This document shows, in pieces, positions 36,901 through 50,970 of a stretch of DNA of 64,000 nt. Source of the stretch: Clusia tigrina (taxonomy: Eukaryota > Arthropoda > Insecta > Diptera > Clusiidae); NCBI GenBank assembly GCA_920105625.2, contig OV050032.1, positions 100,300,542 to 100,364,541 on the forward strand, given 5' to 3'. The first letter of the stretch is position 1, and every line of letters begins with the position of its first letter. The notes under the pieces were generated by a model. The model had not been told where the DNA came from and searched no databases. It worked only from the letters and a program-made list of their open reading frames with translations. Position numbers and translations under genes: made by a program.

Positions 36901-39900
36901 AGTACTCGAGCTTCTTGTCAATTTAAGCTATCGCTCAAAGCTATGCTACCCTAGAGTCCCAAATCAAACACTGATAAAACTTCAAATGGCCCTAACTTCT
37001 ATACGGTACGTCCTACACCTATCAAAGTTTGCAACATACAAATGCTTGTATCTTTTTACTGGAGCGTCATAAAACCTTGAAGTTTTGTAACAATAAAGTA
37101 CTCGAGCCTCTTGTCAATTTAAGCCATCGCCCAAAGCTATGTTACCCTTGAGTCCCAAATCAAACACTGATAAAACTTCAAACGCCCCTAACTTCTTTAC
37201 GGTCCGTCCTGCACCTATCAAAGTTTGCAACATACAAATGCTTGTAACTTTTTACTGGAGCGTCATAAAACCTTGAAATTCTGTAACAATAAAGTACTCG
37301 AGCCTCTTGTCAATTTAAGCCATCACTCAAAGCTATGCTACCCTAGAGTTCCAAATCAAACACTGATAAAACTTCAAACGCCCCTAACTTCTTTACGGTA
37401 CGTCCTACACCTATCAAAGTTTGCAACATACAAATGCCTGTATCTTTTTACTGGAGCGTCATAAAACCTTGAAATTTTGTAACAATAAAGTACTCGAGCC
37501 TCTTGTCAATTTAAGCCATCGCTCAAAGCTATGCTACCCTAGAGTCCCAAATCAAACACTGATAAAACTTCAAACGCCCCTAACTTATTTACGGTACATT
37601 ATTATATTATTACGTCCTACACCTATCAAAGTTTGCACCATACAAATGCTTGTAACTTTTTACTGGAGCGTCATAAACCTTGAAATTTTGTAACAATATA
37701 GTACTCGAGCTTCTTGTCAATTTAAGCTATCGCTCAAAGCTATGCTACCCTAGAGTGCCAAATCAAACACTGATAAAATTTCAAATGGCCCTAACTTCTA
37801 TACGGTACGTCCTACACCTATCAAAGTTTGCAACATACAAATGCTTGTATCTTTTTACTGGAGCGTCATAAAACCTTGAAGTTTTGTAACAATAAAGTAC
37901 TCGAGCCTCTTGTCAATTTAAGCCGTCGCTCAAAGCTATGTTACCCTTGAGTCCCAAATCAAACACTGATAAAACTTCAAACGCCCCTAACTTCTTTACG
38001 GTCCGTCCTGCACCTATCAAAGTTTGCAACATACAAATGCTTGTAACTTTTTACTGGAGCGTCATAAAACCTTGAAATTTTGTAACAATAAAGTACTCGA
38101 GCCTCTTGTCAATTTAAGCTATCGCTCAAAGCTATGCTACGCTTGAGTCCCAAATCAAACACTGATAAAACTTCAAACGCCCCTAACTTCTATACGGTAC
38201 GTCCTACAACTATCAAAGTTTGCAACATACAAATGCTTGTAACTTTTTACTGGAGTGTCATAAAACCTTGAAATTTTGTAACAATGAAGTACCCGAGCCT
38301 CTTGTCAATTTAAGTTATCGCTCAAAGCTATGCTACCCTTGAGTCCCAAATCAAACACTGATAAAACTTCAAACGCCCCTAACTTCTATACGGTACGTCC
38401 TACACCTATCAAAGTTTGCAACATACAAATGCTTGTAACTTTTTACTGGAGCGTCATAAAACCTTGAAATTTTGTAACAATAAAGTACTCGAGCCTCTTG
38501 TCAATTTAAGCCATCGCTCAAAGCTATGCTACCCTAGAGTCCCAAATCAAACACTGATAAAACTTCAAATGCCCCTAACTTCTTTACGGTACGTCCTACA
38601 CCTATCAAAGTTTGCAACATTCAAATGAATGTAACTTTTTACCGGAGCGTCATAAAACCTTGAAATTTTGTAATAATAAAGTACTCGAGCCTCTTGTCAA
38701 TTTAAGCTATCGCTCAAAGCTATGCTACCCTAAAGTCCCAAATGAAACACTGATAAAACTTCAAACGCCCCTAACTTCTTTACGGTACGTCCTACACCTA
38801 TCAAAGTTTGTAACATACAAATGCTTGTAACTTTTTACAGGAGCGTCATAAAACCTTGAAATTTTGTAATAATAAAGTACTCGAGCCTCTTGTCAATTTA
38901 AGCCATCGCTCAAAGCTATGCTACCCTAAAGTCCCAAATGAAACACTGATAAAACTTCAAACGCCCCTAACTTCTTTACGGTACGTCCTACACCTATCAA
39001 AGTTTGTAACATACAAATGCTTGGAACTTTTTACTGGAGCGTCATAAAACCTTGAAATTTTGTAACAATAAAGTACTCGAGCCTCTTGTCAATTTAAGTT
39101 ATCGCTCAAATCTATGCTACCCTTGAGTCCCAAATCAAACACTGATAAAACTTCAAATGGCCCTAGCTGCTTTACGGTACGTCCTACACCTATCAAAGTT
39201 TGCAACATACAAATGCTTGTAACTTTTTACTGGAGCGTCATAAAACCTTGAAATTTTGTAACAATGAAGTATCGAGCCTCTTGTCAATTTAAGCTATCGC
39301 TCAAAGCTATGCTACCCTAGAGTCCCAAATCAAACACTGATAAAACTTCAAACGCCCCTAACTTCTTTATGGTACGTCCTACACATATCAAAGTTTGCCG
39401 CATACAAATGCTTGTAACTTTTTACTGGAGCGTCATAAAACCTTGAAATTTTGTAACAATGAAGTACTCGAGCCTCTTGTCAATTTTAGTTATCGCTCAA
39501 AGCTATGCTACCCTTGAGTCCCAAATCAAACACTGATAAAACTTCAAATGACCCTCACTTCTATACGGTACGTCCTACACCTATCAAAGTTTGCAACATA
39601 CAAATGCTTGTAACTTTTTACTGGAGCGTCATAAAACCTTGAAATTTTGTAACAATAAAGTACTCGAGCCTCTTGTCAATTTAAGCCATCACTCAAAGCT
39701 ATGCTACCCTAGAGTTCCAAATCAAACACTGATAAAACTTCAAACGCCCCTAACTTCTTTACGGTACGTCCTACACCTATCAAAGTTTGCAACATACAAA
39801 TGCTTGTATCTTTTTACTGGAGCGTCATAAAACCTTGAAATTTTGTAACAATAAAGTACTCGAGCCTCTTGTCAATTTAAGCCATCGCTCAAAGCTATGC

Positions 39901-40459
39901 TACCCTAGAGTCCCAAATCAAACACTGATAAAACTTCAAACGCCCCTAACTTCTTTACGGTGCGTCCTACACCTATCAAAGTTTGCACCATACAAATGCT
40001 TGTAACTTTTTACTGGAGCGTCATAAAACCTTGAAATTTTGTAACAATATAGTACTCGAGCTTCTTGTCAATTTAAGCTATCGCTCAAAGCTACGCTACC
40101 CTAGAGTCCCAAATCAAACACTGATAAAATTTCAAATGGCCCTAACTTCTATACGGTACGTCCTACACCTATCAAAGTTTGCAACATTCAAATGCATGTA
40201 ACTTTTTACCGGAGCGTCATAAAACCTTGAAATTTTGTAATAATAAAGTACTCGAGCCTCTTGTCAATTTAAGCCATCGCTCAAAGCTATGCTACCCTAA
40301 AGTCCCAAATGAAACACTGATAAAACTTCAAACGCCCCTAACTTCTTTACGGTACGTCCTACACCTATCAAAGTTTGTAACATACAAATGCTTGTAACTT
40401 TTTACTGGAGCGTCATAAAACCTTGAAATTTTGTAACAATAAAGTACTCGAGCTTCTTG
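30941..40459 (+). repeat. Satellite with right-half subtypes, source of several displaced copies
   Basis: About 30.95-32.89 kb recurs at an offset of 7657 bp (38.6-40.56 kb). About 32.95-34.28 kb recurs at 8244 bp, apart from one swapped monomer. About 35.8-38.6 kb recurs at roughly 10.0 kb. Diagnostic subtypes are TAATAATAAAG with CTAAAGTCCCAAATGAAAC, ACAATATAG, AAATGACCCTCAC, and a one-base loss CATAAACC for CATAAAACC. A 16-base AT insertion is at 37598-37613. No gene is seen. Confidence 0.9.
37598..37613 (+). other. 16 bp AT-rich insertion in one monomer
   Basis: The normal ACGGTACGTCC is split after ACGGTAC by attattatattattac. The related copy near 47.6 kb, and all others I read, lack it. 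It shifts the displacement between the two related blocks from 10008 to 9992 bp. Confidence 0.9.
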
Positions 40460-43400
40460 TCAATTTAAGCTATCGCTCAAAGCTATGCTACCCTAGAGTC
40501 CCAAATCAAACAATGATAAAACTTCAAATGGCCCTAACTTCTATACGGTACGTCCTACACCTATCAAAGTTTGCAACATACAAATGCTTGTATCTTTTTA
40601 CTGGAGCGTCATAAAACCTTGAAGTTTTGTAACAATAAAGTACTCGAGCCTCTTGTCAATTTAAGCCATCGCTCAAAGCTATGCTACCCTAGAGTCCCAA
40701 ATCAAACACGGATAAAACTTCAAACGCCCCTAACTTCTTTATGGTACGTCCTACACATATCAAAGTTAACAACATTCAAATGCTTGTAACTTTTTACTGG
40801 AGCGTCATAAAACCTTGAAATTTTGTAACAATAAAGTACTCGAGCCTCTTGTCAATTTAAGTTATCGCTCAAATCTATGCTACCCTTGAGTCCCACATCA
40901 AACACTGATAAAAATTCAAATGGCCCTAGCTGCTTTACGGTACGTCCTACACCTATCAAAGTTTGCAACATACAAATGCTTGTAACTTTTTACTGGAGCG
41001 TCATAAAACCTTGAAATTTTGTAACAATGAAGTATCGAGCCTCTTGTCAATTTAAGCTATCGCTCAAAGCTATGCTACCCTAGAGTCCCAAATCAAACAC
41101 TGATAAAACTTCAAACGCCCCTAACTTCTTTATGGTACGTCCTACACATATCAAAGTTAACAACATTCAAATGCTTGTAAATTTTTACTGGAGCGTCATA
41201 AAACCTTGAAATTTTGTAACAATGAAGTACTCGAGCCTCTTGTCAATTTAAGCCATCGCTCAAAGCTATGCTACCCTTGAGTCCCAAATCAAACACTGAT
41301 AAAGCTTCAAACGCCCCTAACTTCGTTACGGTACGTCCTACACCTATCAAAGTTTGCAGCATACAAATGCTTGTAACTTTTTACTGGAGCGTCATAAAAC
41401 CTTCTAAATTTTTTAACAATGAAGTACTCGAGCCTCTTGTCAATTTAAGTTATCGCTCAAAGCTATGCTACCCTTGAGTCCCAAATCAAACACTGATAAA
41501 ACTTCAAATGACCCTCACTTCTATACGGTACGTCCTACACCTATCAAAGTTTGCAACATACAAATGCTGGTAACTTTTTACTGGAGTGTCATAAAACCTT
41601 GAAATTTTGTAACAATGAAGTACCCGAGCCTCTTGTCAATTTAAGTTATCGCTCAAAGCTATGCTACCCTTGAGTCCCAAATCAAACACTGATAAAGCTT
41701 CAAACGCCCCTAACTTCGTTACGGTACGTCCTACACCTATCAAAGTTTGCAGCATACAAATGCTTGTAACTTTTTACTGGAGCGTCATAAAACCTTGAAA
41801 TTTTGTAACAATGAAGTACTCGAGCCTCTTGTCAATTTAAGTTATCGCTCAAAGCTATGCTACCCTTGAGTCCCAAATCAAACACTGATAAAACTTCAAA
41901 TGACCCTCACTTCTATACGGTACGTCCTACAACTATCAAAGTTTGCAACATACAAATGCTTGTAACTTTTTACTGGAGTGTCATAAAACCTTGAAATTTT
42001 GTAACAATGAAGTACCCGAGCCTCTTGTCAATTTAAGTTATCGCTCAAAGCTATGCTACCCTTGAGTCCCAAATCAAACACTGATAAAACTTCAAACGCC
42101 CCTAACTTCTATACGGTACGTCCTACACCTATCAAAGTTTGCAACATACAAATGCTTGTAACTTTTTACTGGAGCGTCATAAAACCTTGAAATTTTGTAA
42201 CAATAAAGTACTCGAGCCTCTTGTCAATTTAAGCCATCGCTCAAAGCTATGCTACCCTAGAGTCCCAAATCAAACACTGATAAAACTTCAAATGCCCCTA
42301 ACTTCTTTACGGTACGTCCTACACCTATCAAAGTTTGCAACATACAAATGCTTGTAACTTTTTACGGGAGCGTCATAAAACCTTGAAATTTTGTAACAAT
42401 AAAGTACTCGAGCCTCTTGTCAATTTAAGCCATCGCTCCAAGCTATGCTACCGTAGAGTCCCAAAGCAAACACTGATAAAACTTCAAACGCCCCTAACTT
42501 CCTTACGGTACGTCCTACACCTATCAAAGTTTGCAACATACAAATGCTTGTAACTTTTTACTGGAGCGTCATAAAACCTTGAAATTTTGTAACAATAAAG
42601 TGCTCGAGCCTCTTGTCAATTTAAGCCATCGCTCAAAGCTATGCTACCCTAGAGTCCCAAATCAAACACTGATAAAACTTCAAACGCCCCTAACTTCTTT
42701 ACGGTACGTCCTACACCTATCAAAGTTTGCAACATTCAAATGCTGGTAACTTTTTACTGGAGCGTCATAAAACCTTGAAATTCTGTAACAATAAAGTACT
42801 CGAGCCTCTTGTCAATTTAAGCCATCACTCAAAGCTATGCTACCCTAGAGTTCCAAATCAAACACTGATAAAACTTCAAACGCCCCTAACTTCTTTACGG
42901 TACGTCCTACACCTATCAAAGTTTGCACCATACAAATGCTTGTAACTTTTTACTGGAGCGTCATAAACCTTGAAATTTTGTAACAATATAGTACTCGAGC
43001 TTCTTGTCAATTTAAGCTATCGCTCAAAACTATGCTACCCTAGAGTGCCAAATCAAACACTGATAAAATTTCAAATGGCCCTAACTTCTATACGGTACGT
43101 CCTACACCTATCAAAGTTTGCAACATTCAAATGCATGTAACTTTTTACCGGAGCGTCATAAAACCTTGAAATTTTGTAATAATAAAGTACTCGAGCCTCT
43201 TGTCAATTTAAGCTATCGCTCAAAGCTATGCTACCCTAGAGTCCCAAATCAAACAATGATAAAACTTCAAATGGCCCTAACTTCTATACGGTACGTCCTA
43301 CACCTATCAAAGTTTGCAAAATACAAATGCTTGTATCTTTTTACTGGAGCGTCATAAAACCTTGAAGTTTTGTAACAATAAAGTACTCGAGCCTCTTGTC

Positions 43401-45280
43401 AATTTAAGCCATCGCTCAAAGCTATGCTACCCTAGAGTCCCAAATCAAACACGGATAAAACTTCAAACGCCCCTAACTTCTTTATGGTACGTCCTACACA
43501 TATCAAAGTTAACAACATTCAAATGCTTGTAACTTTTTACTGGAGCGTCATAAAACCTTGAAATTTTGTAACAATAAAGTACTCGAGCCTCTTGTCAATT
43601 TAAGTTATCGCTCAAATCTATGCTACCCTTGAGTCCCACATCAAACACTGATAAAAATTCAAATGGCCCTAGCTGCTTTACGGTACGTCCTACACCTATC
43701 AAAGTTTGCAACATACAAATGCTTGTAACTTTTTACTGGAGCGTCATAAAACCTTGAAATTTTGTAACAATGAAGTATCGAGCCTCTTGTCAATTTAAGC
43801 TATCGCTCAAAGCTATTCTACCCTAGAGTCCCAAATCAAGCACTGATAAAACTTCAAACGCCCCTAACTTCTTTATGGTACGTCCTACACATGTCAAAGT
43901 TAACAACATTCAAATGCTTGTAAATTTTTACTGGAGCGTCATAAAACCTTGAAATTTTGTAACAATGAAGTACTCGAGCCTCTTGTCAATTTAAGCCATC
44001 GCTCAAAGCTATGCTACCCTTGAGTCCCAAATCAAACACTGATAAAGCTTCAAACGCCCCTAACTTCGTTACGGTACGTCCTACACCTATCAAAGTTTGC
44101 AGCATACAAATGCTTGTAACTTTTTACTGGAGCGTCATAAAACCTTCTAAATTTTGTAACAATGAAGTACTCGAGCCTCTTGTCAATTTAAGTTATCGCT
44201 CAAAGCTATGCTACCCTTGAGTCCCAAATCAAACACTGATAAAACTTCAAATGACCCTCACTTCTATACGGTACGTCCTACACCTATCAAAGTTTGCAAC
44301 ATACAAATGCTGGTAACTTTTTACTGGAGTGTCATAAAACCTTGAAATTTTGTAACAATGAAGTACCCGAGCCTCTTGTCAATTTAAGTTATCGCTCAAA
44401 GCTATGCTACCCTTGAGTCCCAAATCAAACACTGATAAAGCTTCAAACGCCCCTAACTTCGTTACGGTACGTCCTACACCTATCAAAGTTTGCAGCATAC
44501 AAATGCTTGTAACTTTTTACTGGAGCGTCATAAAACCTTGAAATTTTGTAACAATGAAGTACTCGAGCCTCTTGTCAATTTAAGTTATCGCTCAAAGCTA
44601 TGCTACCCTTGAGTCCCAAATCAAACACTGATAAAACTTGAAATGACCCTCACTTCTATACGGTACGTCCTACAACTATCAAAGTTTGCAACATACAAAT
44701 GCTTGTAACTTTTTACTGGAGTGTCATAAAACCTTGAAATTTTGTAACAATGAAGTACCCGAGCCTCTTGTCAATTTAAGTTATCGCTCAAAGCTATGCT
44801 ACCCTTGAGTCCCAAATCAAACACTGATAAAACTTCAAACGCCCCTAACTTCTATACGGTACGTCCTACACCTATCAAAGTTTGCAACATACAAATGCTT
44901 GAAACTTTTTACTGGAGCGTCATAAAACCTTGAAATTTTGTAACAATAAAGTACTCGAGCCTCTTGTCAATTTAAGCCATCGCTCAAAGCTATGCTACCC
45001 TAGAGTCCCAAATCAAACACTGATAAAACTTCAAATGCCCCTAACTTCTTTACGGTACGTCCTACACCTATCAAAGTTTGCAACATACAAATGCTTGTAA
45101 CTTTTTACGGGAGCGTCATAAAACCTTGAAATTTTGTAACAATAAAGTACTCGAGCCTCTTGTCAATTTAAGCCATCGCTCCAAGCTATGCTACCGTAGA
45201 GTCCCAAAGCAAACACTGATAAAACTTCAAACGCCCCTAACTTCCTTACGGTACGTCCTACACCTATCAAAGTTTGCAAC
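40460..45280 (+). repeat. 14-monomer unit repeated with period 2743 bp
   Basis: About 40.46-42.53 kb matches 43.20-45.28 kb. The period is 14 x 196 minus 1. The unit shows one base lost at GTATCGAG, one gained at CCTTCTAAATTTT and one lost at CATAAACC, which sums correctly. The last 0.6 kb of the unit is not present in the second copy, which passes into other subtypes. No gene is seen. Confidence 0.88.
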
Positions 45281-46709
45281 ATACAAATGCTTGTATCTTT
45301 TTACTGGAGCGTCATAAAACCTTGTAATTTTGTAACAATATAGTACTCGAGCTTCTTTTCAATTTAAGCCATCGTTCAAAGCTATGCTACCCTAGAGTCC
45401 CAAATCAAACACTAATAAAACTTCAAACGCCCCTAACTTATTTACGGTACGTCCTACACCTATCAAAGTTTGCAACATACAAATGCTTGTAACTTTTTAC
45501 TGGAGTGTCATAAAACCTTGAAATTTTGTAACAATGAAGTACCCGAGCCTCTTGTCAATTTAAGTTATCGCTTAAAGCTATGCTACCCTTGAGTCCCAAA
45601 TCAAACACTGATAAAGCTTCAAACGCCCCTAACTTCGTTACGGTACGTCCTACACCTATCAAAGTTTGCAGCATACAAATGCTTGTAACTTTTTACTGGA
45701 GCGTCATAAAACCTTGAAATTTTGTAACAATAAAGTACTCGAGCCTCTTGTCAATTTAAGCCATCGCTCAAAGCTATGCTACCCTAGAGTCCCAAATCAA
45801 ACACTGATAAAACTTCAAATGACCCTCACTTCTATACGGTACGTCCTACACCTATCAAAGTTTGCAACATACAAATGCTTGTAACTTTTTACTGGAGCGT
45901 CATAAAACCTTGAAATTTTGTAACAATAAAGTACTCGAGCCTCTTGTCAATTTAAGCCATCGCTCAAAGCTATGCTACCCTAGAGTCCCAAATCAAACAC
46001 TGATAAAACTTCAAACGCCCCTAACTTCTTTACGGTACGTCCTACACCTATCAAAGTTTGCAACATTCAAATGCTGGTAACTTTTTACTGGAGCGTCATA
46101 AAACCTTGAAATTCTGTAACAATAAAGTACTCGAGCCTCTTGTCAATTTAAGCCATCACTCAAAGCTATGCTACCCTAGAGTTCCAAATCAAACACTGAT
46201 AAAACTTCAAACGCCCCTAACTTCTTTACGGGACGTCCTACACCTATCAAAGTTTGCAACATACAAATGCTTGTATCTTTTTACTGGAGCGTCATAAAAC
46301 CTTGAAATTTTGTAACAATAAAGTACTCGAGCCTCTTGTCAATTTAAGCCATCGCTCAAAGCTATGCTACCCTAGAGTCCCAAATCAAACACTGATAAAA
46401 CTTCAAACGCCCCTAACTTATTTACGGTACGTCCTACACCTATCAAAGTTTGCACCATACAAATGCTTGTAACTTTTTACTGGAGCGTCATAAACCTTGA
46501 AATTTTGTAACAATATAGTACTCGAGCTTCTTGTCAATTTAAGCTATTGCTCAAAACTATGCTACCCTAGAGTGCCAAATCAAACACTGATAAAATTTCA
46601 AATGGCCCTAACTTCTATACGGTACGTCCTACACCTATCAAAGTTTGCAACATTCAAATGCATGTAACTTTTTACCGGAGCGTCATAAAACCTTGAAATT
46701 TTGTAATAA
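45281..46709 (+). repeat. Satellite copy related to about 34.3-36.7 kb
   Basis: From about 45.86 kb the segment matches 35.86 kb onward (offset 10007, then 10008 after a one-base C loss near 36206). The first monomers are mosaics: the monomer starting near 45710 carries a CTAGAGTCCC centre fused to the AAATGACCCTCAC end. No gene is seen. Confidence 0.85.
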
Positions 46710-49700
46710 TAAAGTACTCGAGCCTCTTGTCAATTTAAGCCATCGCTCAAAGCTATGCTACTCTAAAGTCCCAAATGAAACACTGATAAAACTTCAAACG
46801 CCCCTAACTTCTTTACGGTACGTCCAACACCTATCAAAGTTTGTAACATACAAATGCTTGTAACTTTTTACTGGAGCGTCATAAAACCTTGAAATTTTGT
46901 AACAATAAAGTACTCGAGCTTCTTGTCAATTTAAGCTATCGCTCAAAGCTATGCTACCCTAAAGTCCCAAATCAAACACTGATAAAACTTCAAATGGCCC
47001 TAACTTCTATACGGTACGTCCTACACCTATCAAAGTTTGCAACATACAAATGCTTGTATCTTTTTACTGGAGCGTCATAAAACCTTGAAGTTTTGTAACA
47101 ATAAAGTACTCGAGCCTCTTGTCAATTTAAGCCATCGCCCAAAGCTATGTTACCCTTGAGTCCCAAATCAAACACTGATAAAACTTCAAACGCCCCTAAC
47201 TTCTTTACGGTCCGTCCTGCACCTATCAAAGTTTGCAACATACAAATGCTTGTAACTTTTTACTGGAGCGTCATAAAACCTTGAAATTCTGTAAGAATAA
47301 AGTACTCGAGCCTCTTGTCAATTTAAGCCATCACTCAAAGCTATGCTACCCTAGAGTTCCAAATCAAACACTGATAAAACTTCAAACGCCCCAAACTTCT
47401 TTACGGTACGTCCTACACCTATCAAAGTTTGCAACATACAAATGCCTGTATCTTTTTACTGGAGCGTCATAAAACCTTGAAATTTTGTAACAATAAAGTA
47501 CTCGAGCCTCTTGTCAATTTAAGCCATCGCTCAAAGCTATGCTACCCTAGAGTCCCAAATCAAACACTGATAAAACTTCAAACGCCCCCAACTTATTTAC
47601 GGTACGTCCTACACCTATCAAAGTTTGCACCATACAAATGCTTGTAACTTTTTACTGGAGCGTCATAAACCTTGAAATTTTGTAACAATATAGTACTCGA
47701 GCTTCTTGTCAATTTAAGCTATCGCTCAAAGCTATGCTACCCTAGAGTGCCAAATCAAACACTGATAAAATTTCAAATGGCCCTAACTTCTATACGGTAC
47801 GTCCTACACCTATCAAAGTTTGCAACATACAAATGCTTGTATCTTTTTACTGGAGCGTCATAAAACCTTGAAGTTTTGTAACAATAAAGTACTCGAGCCT
47901 CTTGTCAATTTAAGCCATCGCTCAAAGCTATGTTACCCTTGAGTCCCAAATCAAACACTGATAAAACTTCAAACGCCCCTAACTTCTTTACGGTCCGTCC
48001 TGCACCTATCAAAGTTTGCAACATACAAATGCTTGTAACTTTTTACTGGAGCGTCATAAAACCTTGAAATTTTGTAACAATAAAGTACTCGAGCCTCTTG
48101 TCAATTTAAGCTATCGCTCAAAGCTATGCTACCCTTGAATCCCAAATCAAACACTGATAAAACTTCAAACGCCCTTAACTTCTATACGGTACTTCCTACA
48201 ACTATCAAAGTTTGCAACATACAAATGCTTGTAACTTTTTACTGGAGTGTCATAAAACCTTGAAATTTTGTAACAATGAAGTACCCGAGCCTCTTGTCAA
48301 TTTAAGTTATCGCTCAAAGCTATGCTACCCTTGAGTCCCAAATCAAACACTGATAAAACTTCAAACGCCCCTAACTTCTATACGGTACGTCCTACACCTA
48401 TCAAAGTTTGCAACATACAAATGCTTGTAACTTTTTACTGGAGCGTCATAAAACCTTGAAATTTTGTAACAATAAAGTACTCGAGCCTCTTGTCAATTTA
48501 AGCCATCGCTCAAAGCTATGCTACCCTAGAGTCCCAAATCAAACACTGATAAAACTTCAAATGCCCCTAACTTCTTTACGGTACGTCCTACACCTATCAA
48601 AGTTTGCAACATACAAATGCTTGTAACTTTTTACGGGAGCGTCACAAAACCTTGAAATTTTGTAACAATAAAGTACTCGAGCCTCTTGTCAATTTAAGCC
48701 ATCGCTCCAAGCTATGATACCGTAGAGTCCCAAAGCAAACACTGATAAAACTTCAAACGCCCCTAACTTCCTTACGGTACGTCCTACACCTATCAAAGTT
48801 TGCAACATACAAATGCTTGTAACTTTTTACTGGAGCGTCATAAAACCTTGAAATTTTGTAACAATAAAGTACTCGAGCCTCTTGTCAATTTAAGCCATCG
48901 CTCAAAGCTATGCTACTCTAAAGTCCCAAATGAAACACTGATAAAACTTCAAACGCCCCTAACTTCTTTACGGTACGTCCAACACCTATCAAAGTTTGTA
49001 ACATACAAATGCTTGTAACTTTTTACTGGAGCGTCATAAAACCTTGAAATTTTGTAACAATAAAGTACTCGAGCTTCTTGTCAATTTAAGCTATCGCTCA
49101 AAGCTATGCTACCCTAAAGTCCCAAATCAAACACTGATAAAACTTCAAATGGCCCTAACTTCTATACGGTACGTCCTACACCTATCAAAGTTTGCAACAT
49201 ACAAATGCTTGTATCTTTTTACTGGAGCGTCATAAAACCTTGAAGTTTTGTAACAATAAAGTACTCGAGCCTCTTGTCAATTTAAGCCATCGCCCAAAGC
49301 TATGTTACCCTTGAGTCCCAAATCAAACACTGATAAAACTTCAAACGCCCCTAACTTCTTTACGGTCCGTCCTGCACCTATCAAAGTTTGCAACATACAA
49401 ATGCTTGTAACTTTTTACTGGAGCGTCATAAAACCTTGAAATTCTGTAACAATAAAGTACTCGAGCCTCTTGTCAATTTAAGCCATCACTCAAAGCTATG
49501 CTACCCTAGAGTTCCAAATCAAACACTGATAAAACTTCAAACGCCCCTAACTTCTTTACGGTACGTCCTACACCTATCAAAGTTTGCAACATACAAATGC
49601 CTGTATCTTTTTACTGGAGCGTCATAAAACCTTGAAATTTTGGAACAATAAAGTACTCGAGCCTCTTGTCAATTTAAGCCATCGCTCAAAGCTATGCTAC

Positions 49701-50970
49701 CCTAGAGTCCCAAATCAAACACTGATAAAACTTCAAACGCCCCTAACTTATTTACGGTACGTCCTACACCTATCAAAGTTTGCACCATACAAATGCTTGT
49801 AACTTTTTACTGGAGCGTCATAAACCTTGAAATTTTGTAACAATATAGTACTCGAGCTTCTTGTCAATTTAAGCTATCGCTCAAAGCTATGCTACCCTAG
49901 AGTGCCAAATCAAACACTGATAAAATTTCAAATGGCCCTAACTTCTATACGGTACGTCCTACACCTATCAAAGTTTGCAACATACAAATGCTTGTATCTT
50001 TTTACTGGAGCGTCATAAAACCTTGAAGTTTTGTAACAATAAAGTACTCGAGCCTCTTGTCAATTTAAGCCATCGCTCAAAGCTATGTTACCCTTGAGTC
50101 CCAAATCAAACACTGATAAAACTTCAAACGCCCCTAACTTCTTTACGGTCCGTCCTGCACCTATCAAAGTTTGCAACATACAAATGCTTGTAACTTTTTA
50201 CTGGAGCGTCATAAAACCTTGAAATTTTGTAACAATAAAGTACTCGAGCCTCTTGTCAATTTAAGCTATCGCTCAAAGCTATGCTACGCTTGAGTCCCAA
50301 ATCAAACACTGATAAAACTTCAAACGCCCTTAACTTCTATACGGTACGTCCTACAACTATCAAAGTTTGCAACATACAAATGCTTGTAACTTTTTACTGG
50401 AGTGTCATAAAACCTTGAAATTTTGTAACAATGAAGTACCCGAGCCTCTTGTCAATTTAAGTTATCGCTCAAAGCTATGCTACCCTTGAGTCCCAAATCA
50501 AACACTGATAAAACTTCAAACGCCCCTAACTTCTATACGGTACGTCCTACACCTATCAAAGTTTGCAACATACAAATGCTTGTAACTTTTTACTGGAGCG
50601 TCATAAAACCTTGAAATTTTGTAACAATAAAGTACTCGAGCCTCTTGTCAATTTAAGCCATCGCTCAAAGCTATGCTACCCTAGAGTCCCAAATCAAACA
50701 CTGATAAAACTTCAAATGCCCCTAACTTCTTTACGGTACGTCCTACACCTATCAAAGTTTGCAACATACAAATGTTTGTAACTTTTTACGGGAGCGTCAT
50801 AAAACCTTGAAATTTTGTAACAATAAAGTACTCGAGCCTCTTGTCAATTTAAGCCATCGCTCCAAGCTATGATACCGTAGAGTCCCAAAGCAAACACTGA
50901 TAAAACTTCAAACGCCCCTAACTTCCTTACGGTACGTCCTACACCTATCAAAGTTTGCAACATACAAATG
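46710..50970 (+). repeat. Tandem duplication of an 11-monomer unit (2155 bp)
   Basis: Units about 46.71-48.87 and 48.87-50.97 kb match throughout, sharing TACTCTAAAG, AACGGTCCGTCCTGCACC-type marks and one CATAAACC loss, which gives 11 x 196 minus 1. The unit's components also match about 36.7-38.7 kb, so it was copied from a stretch like that one. No gene is seen. Confidence 0.9.
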
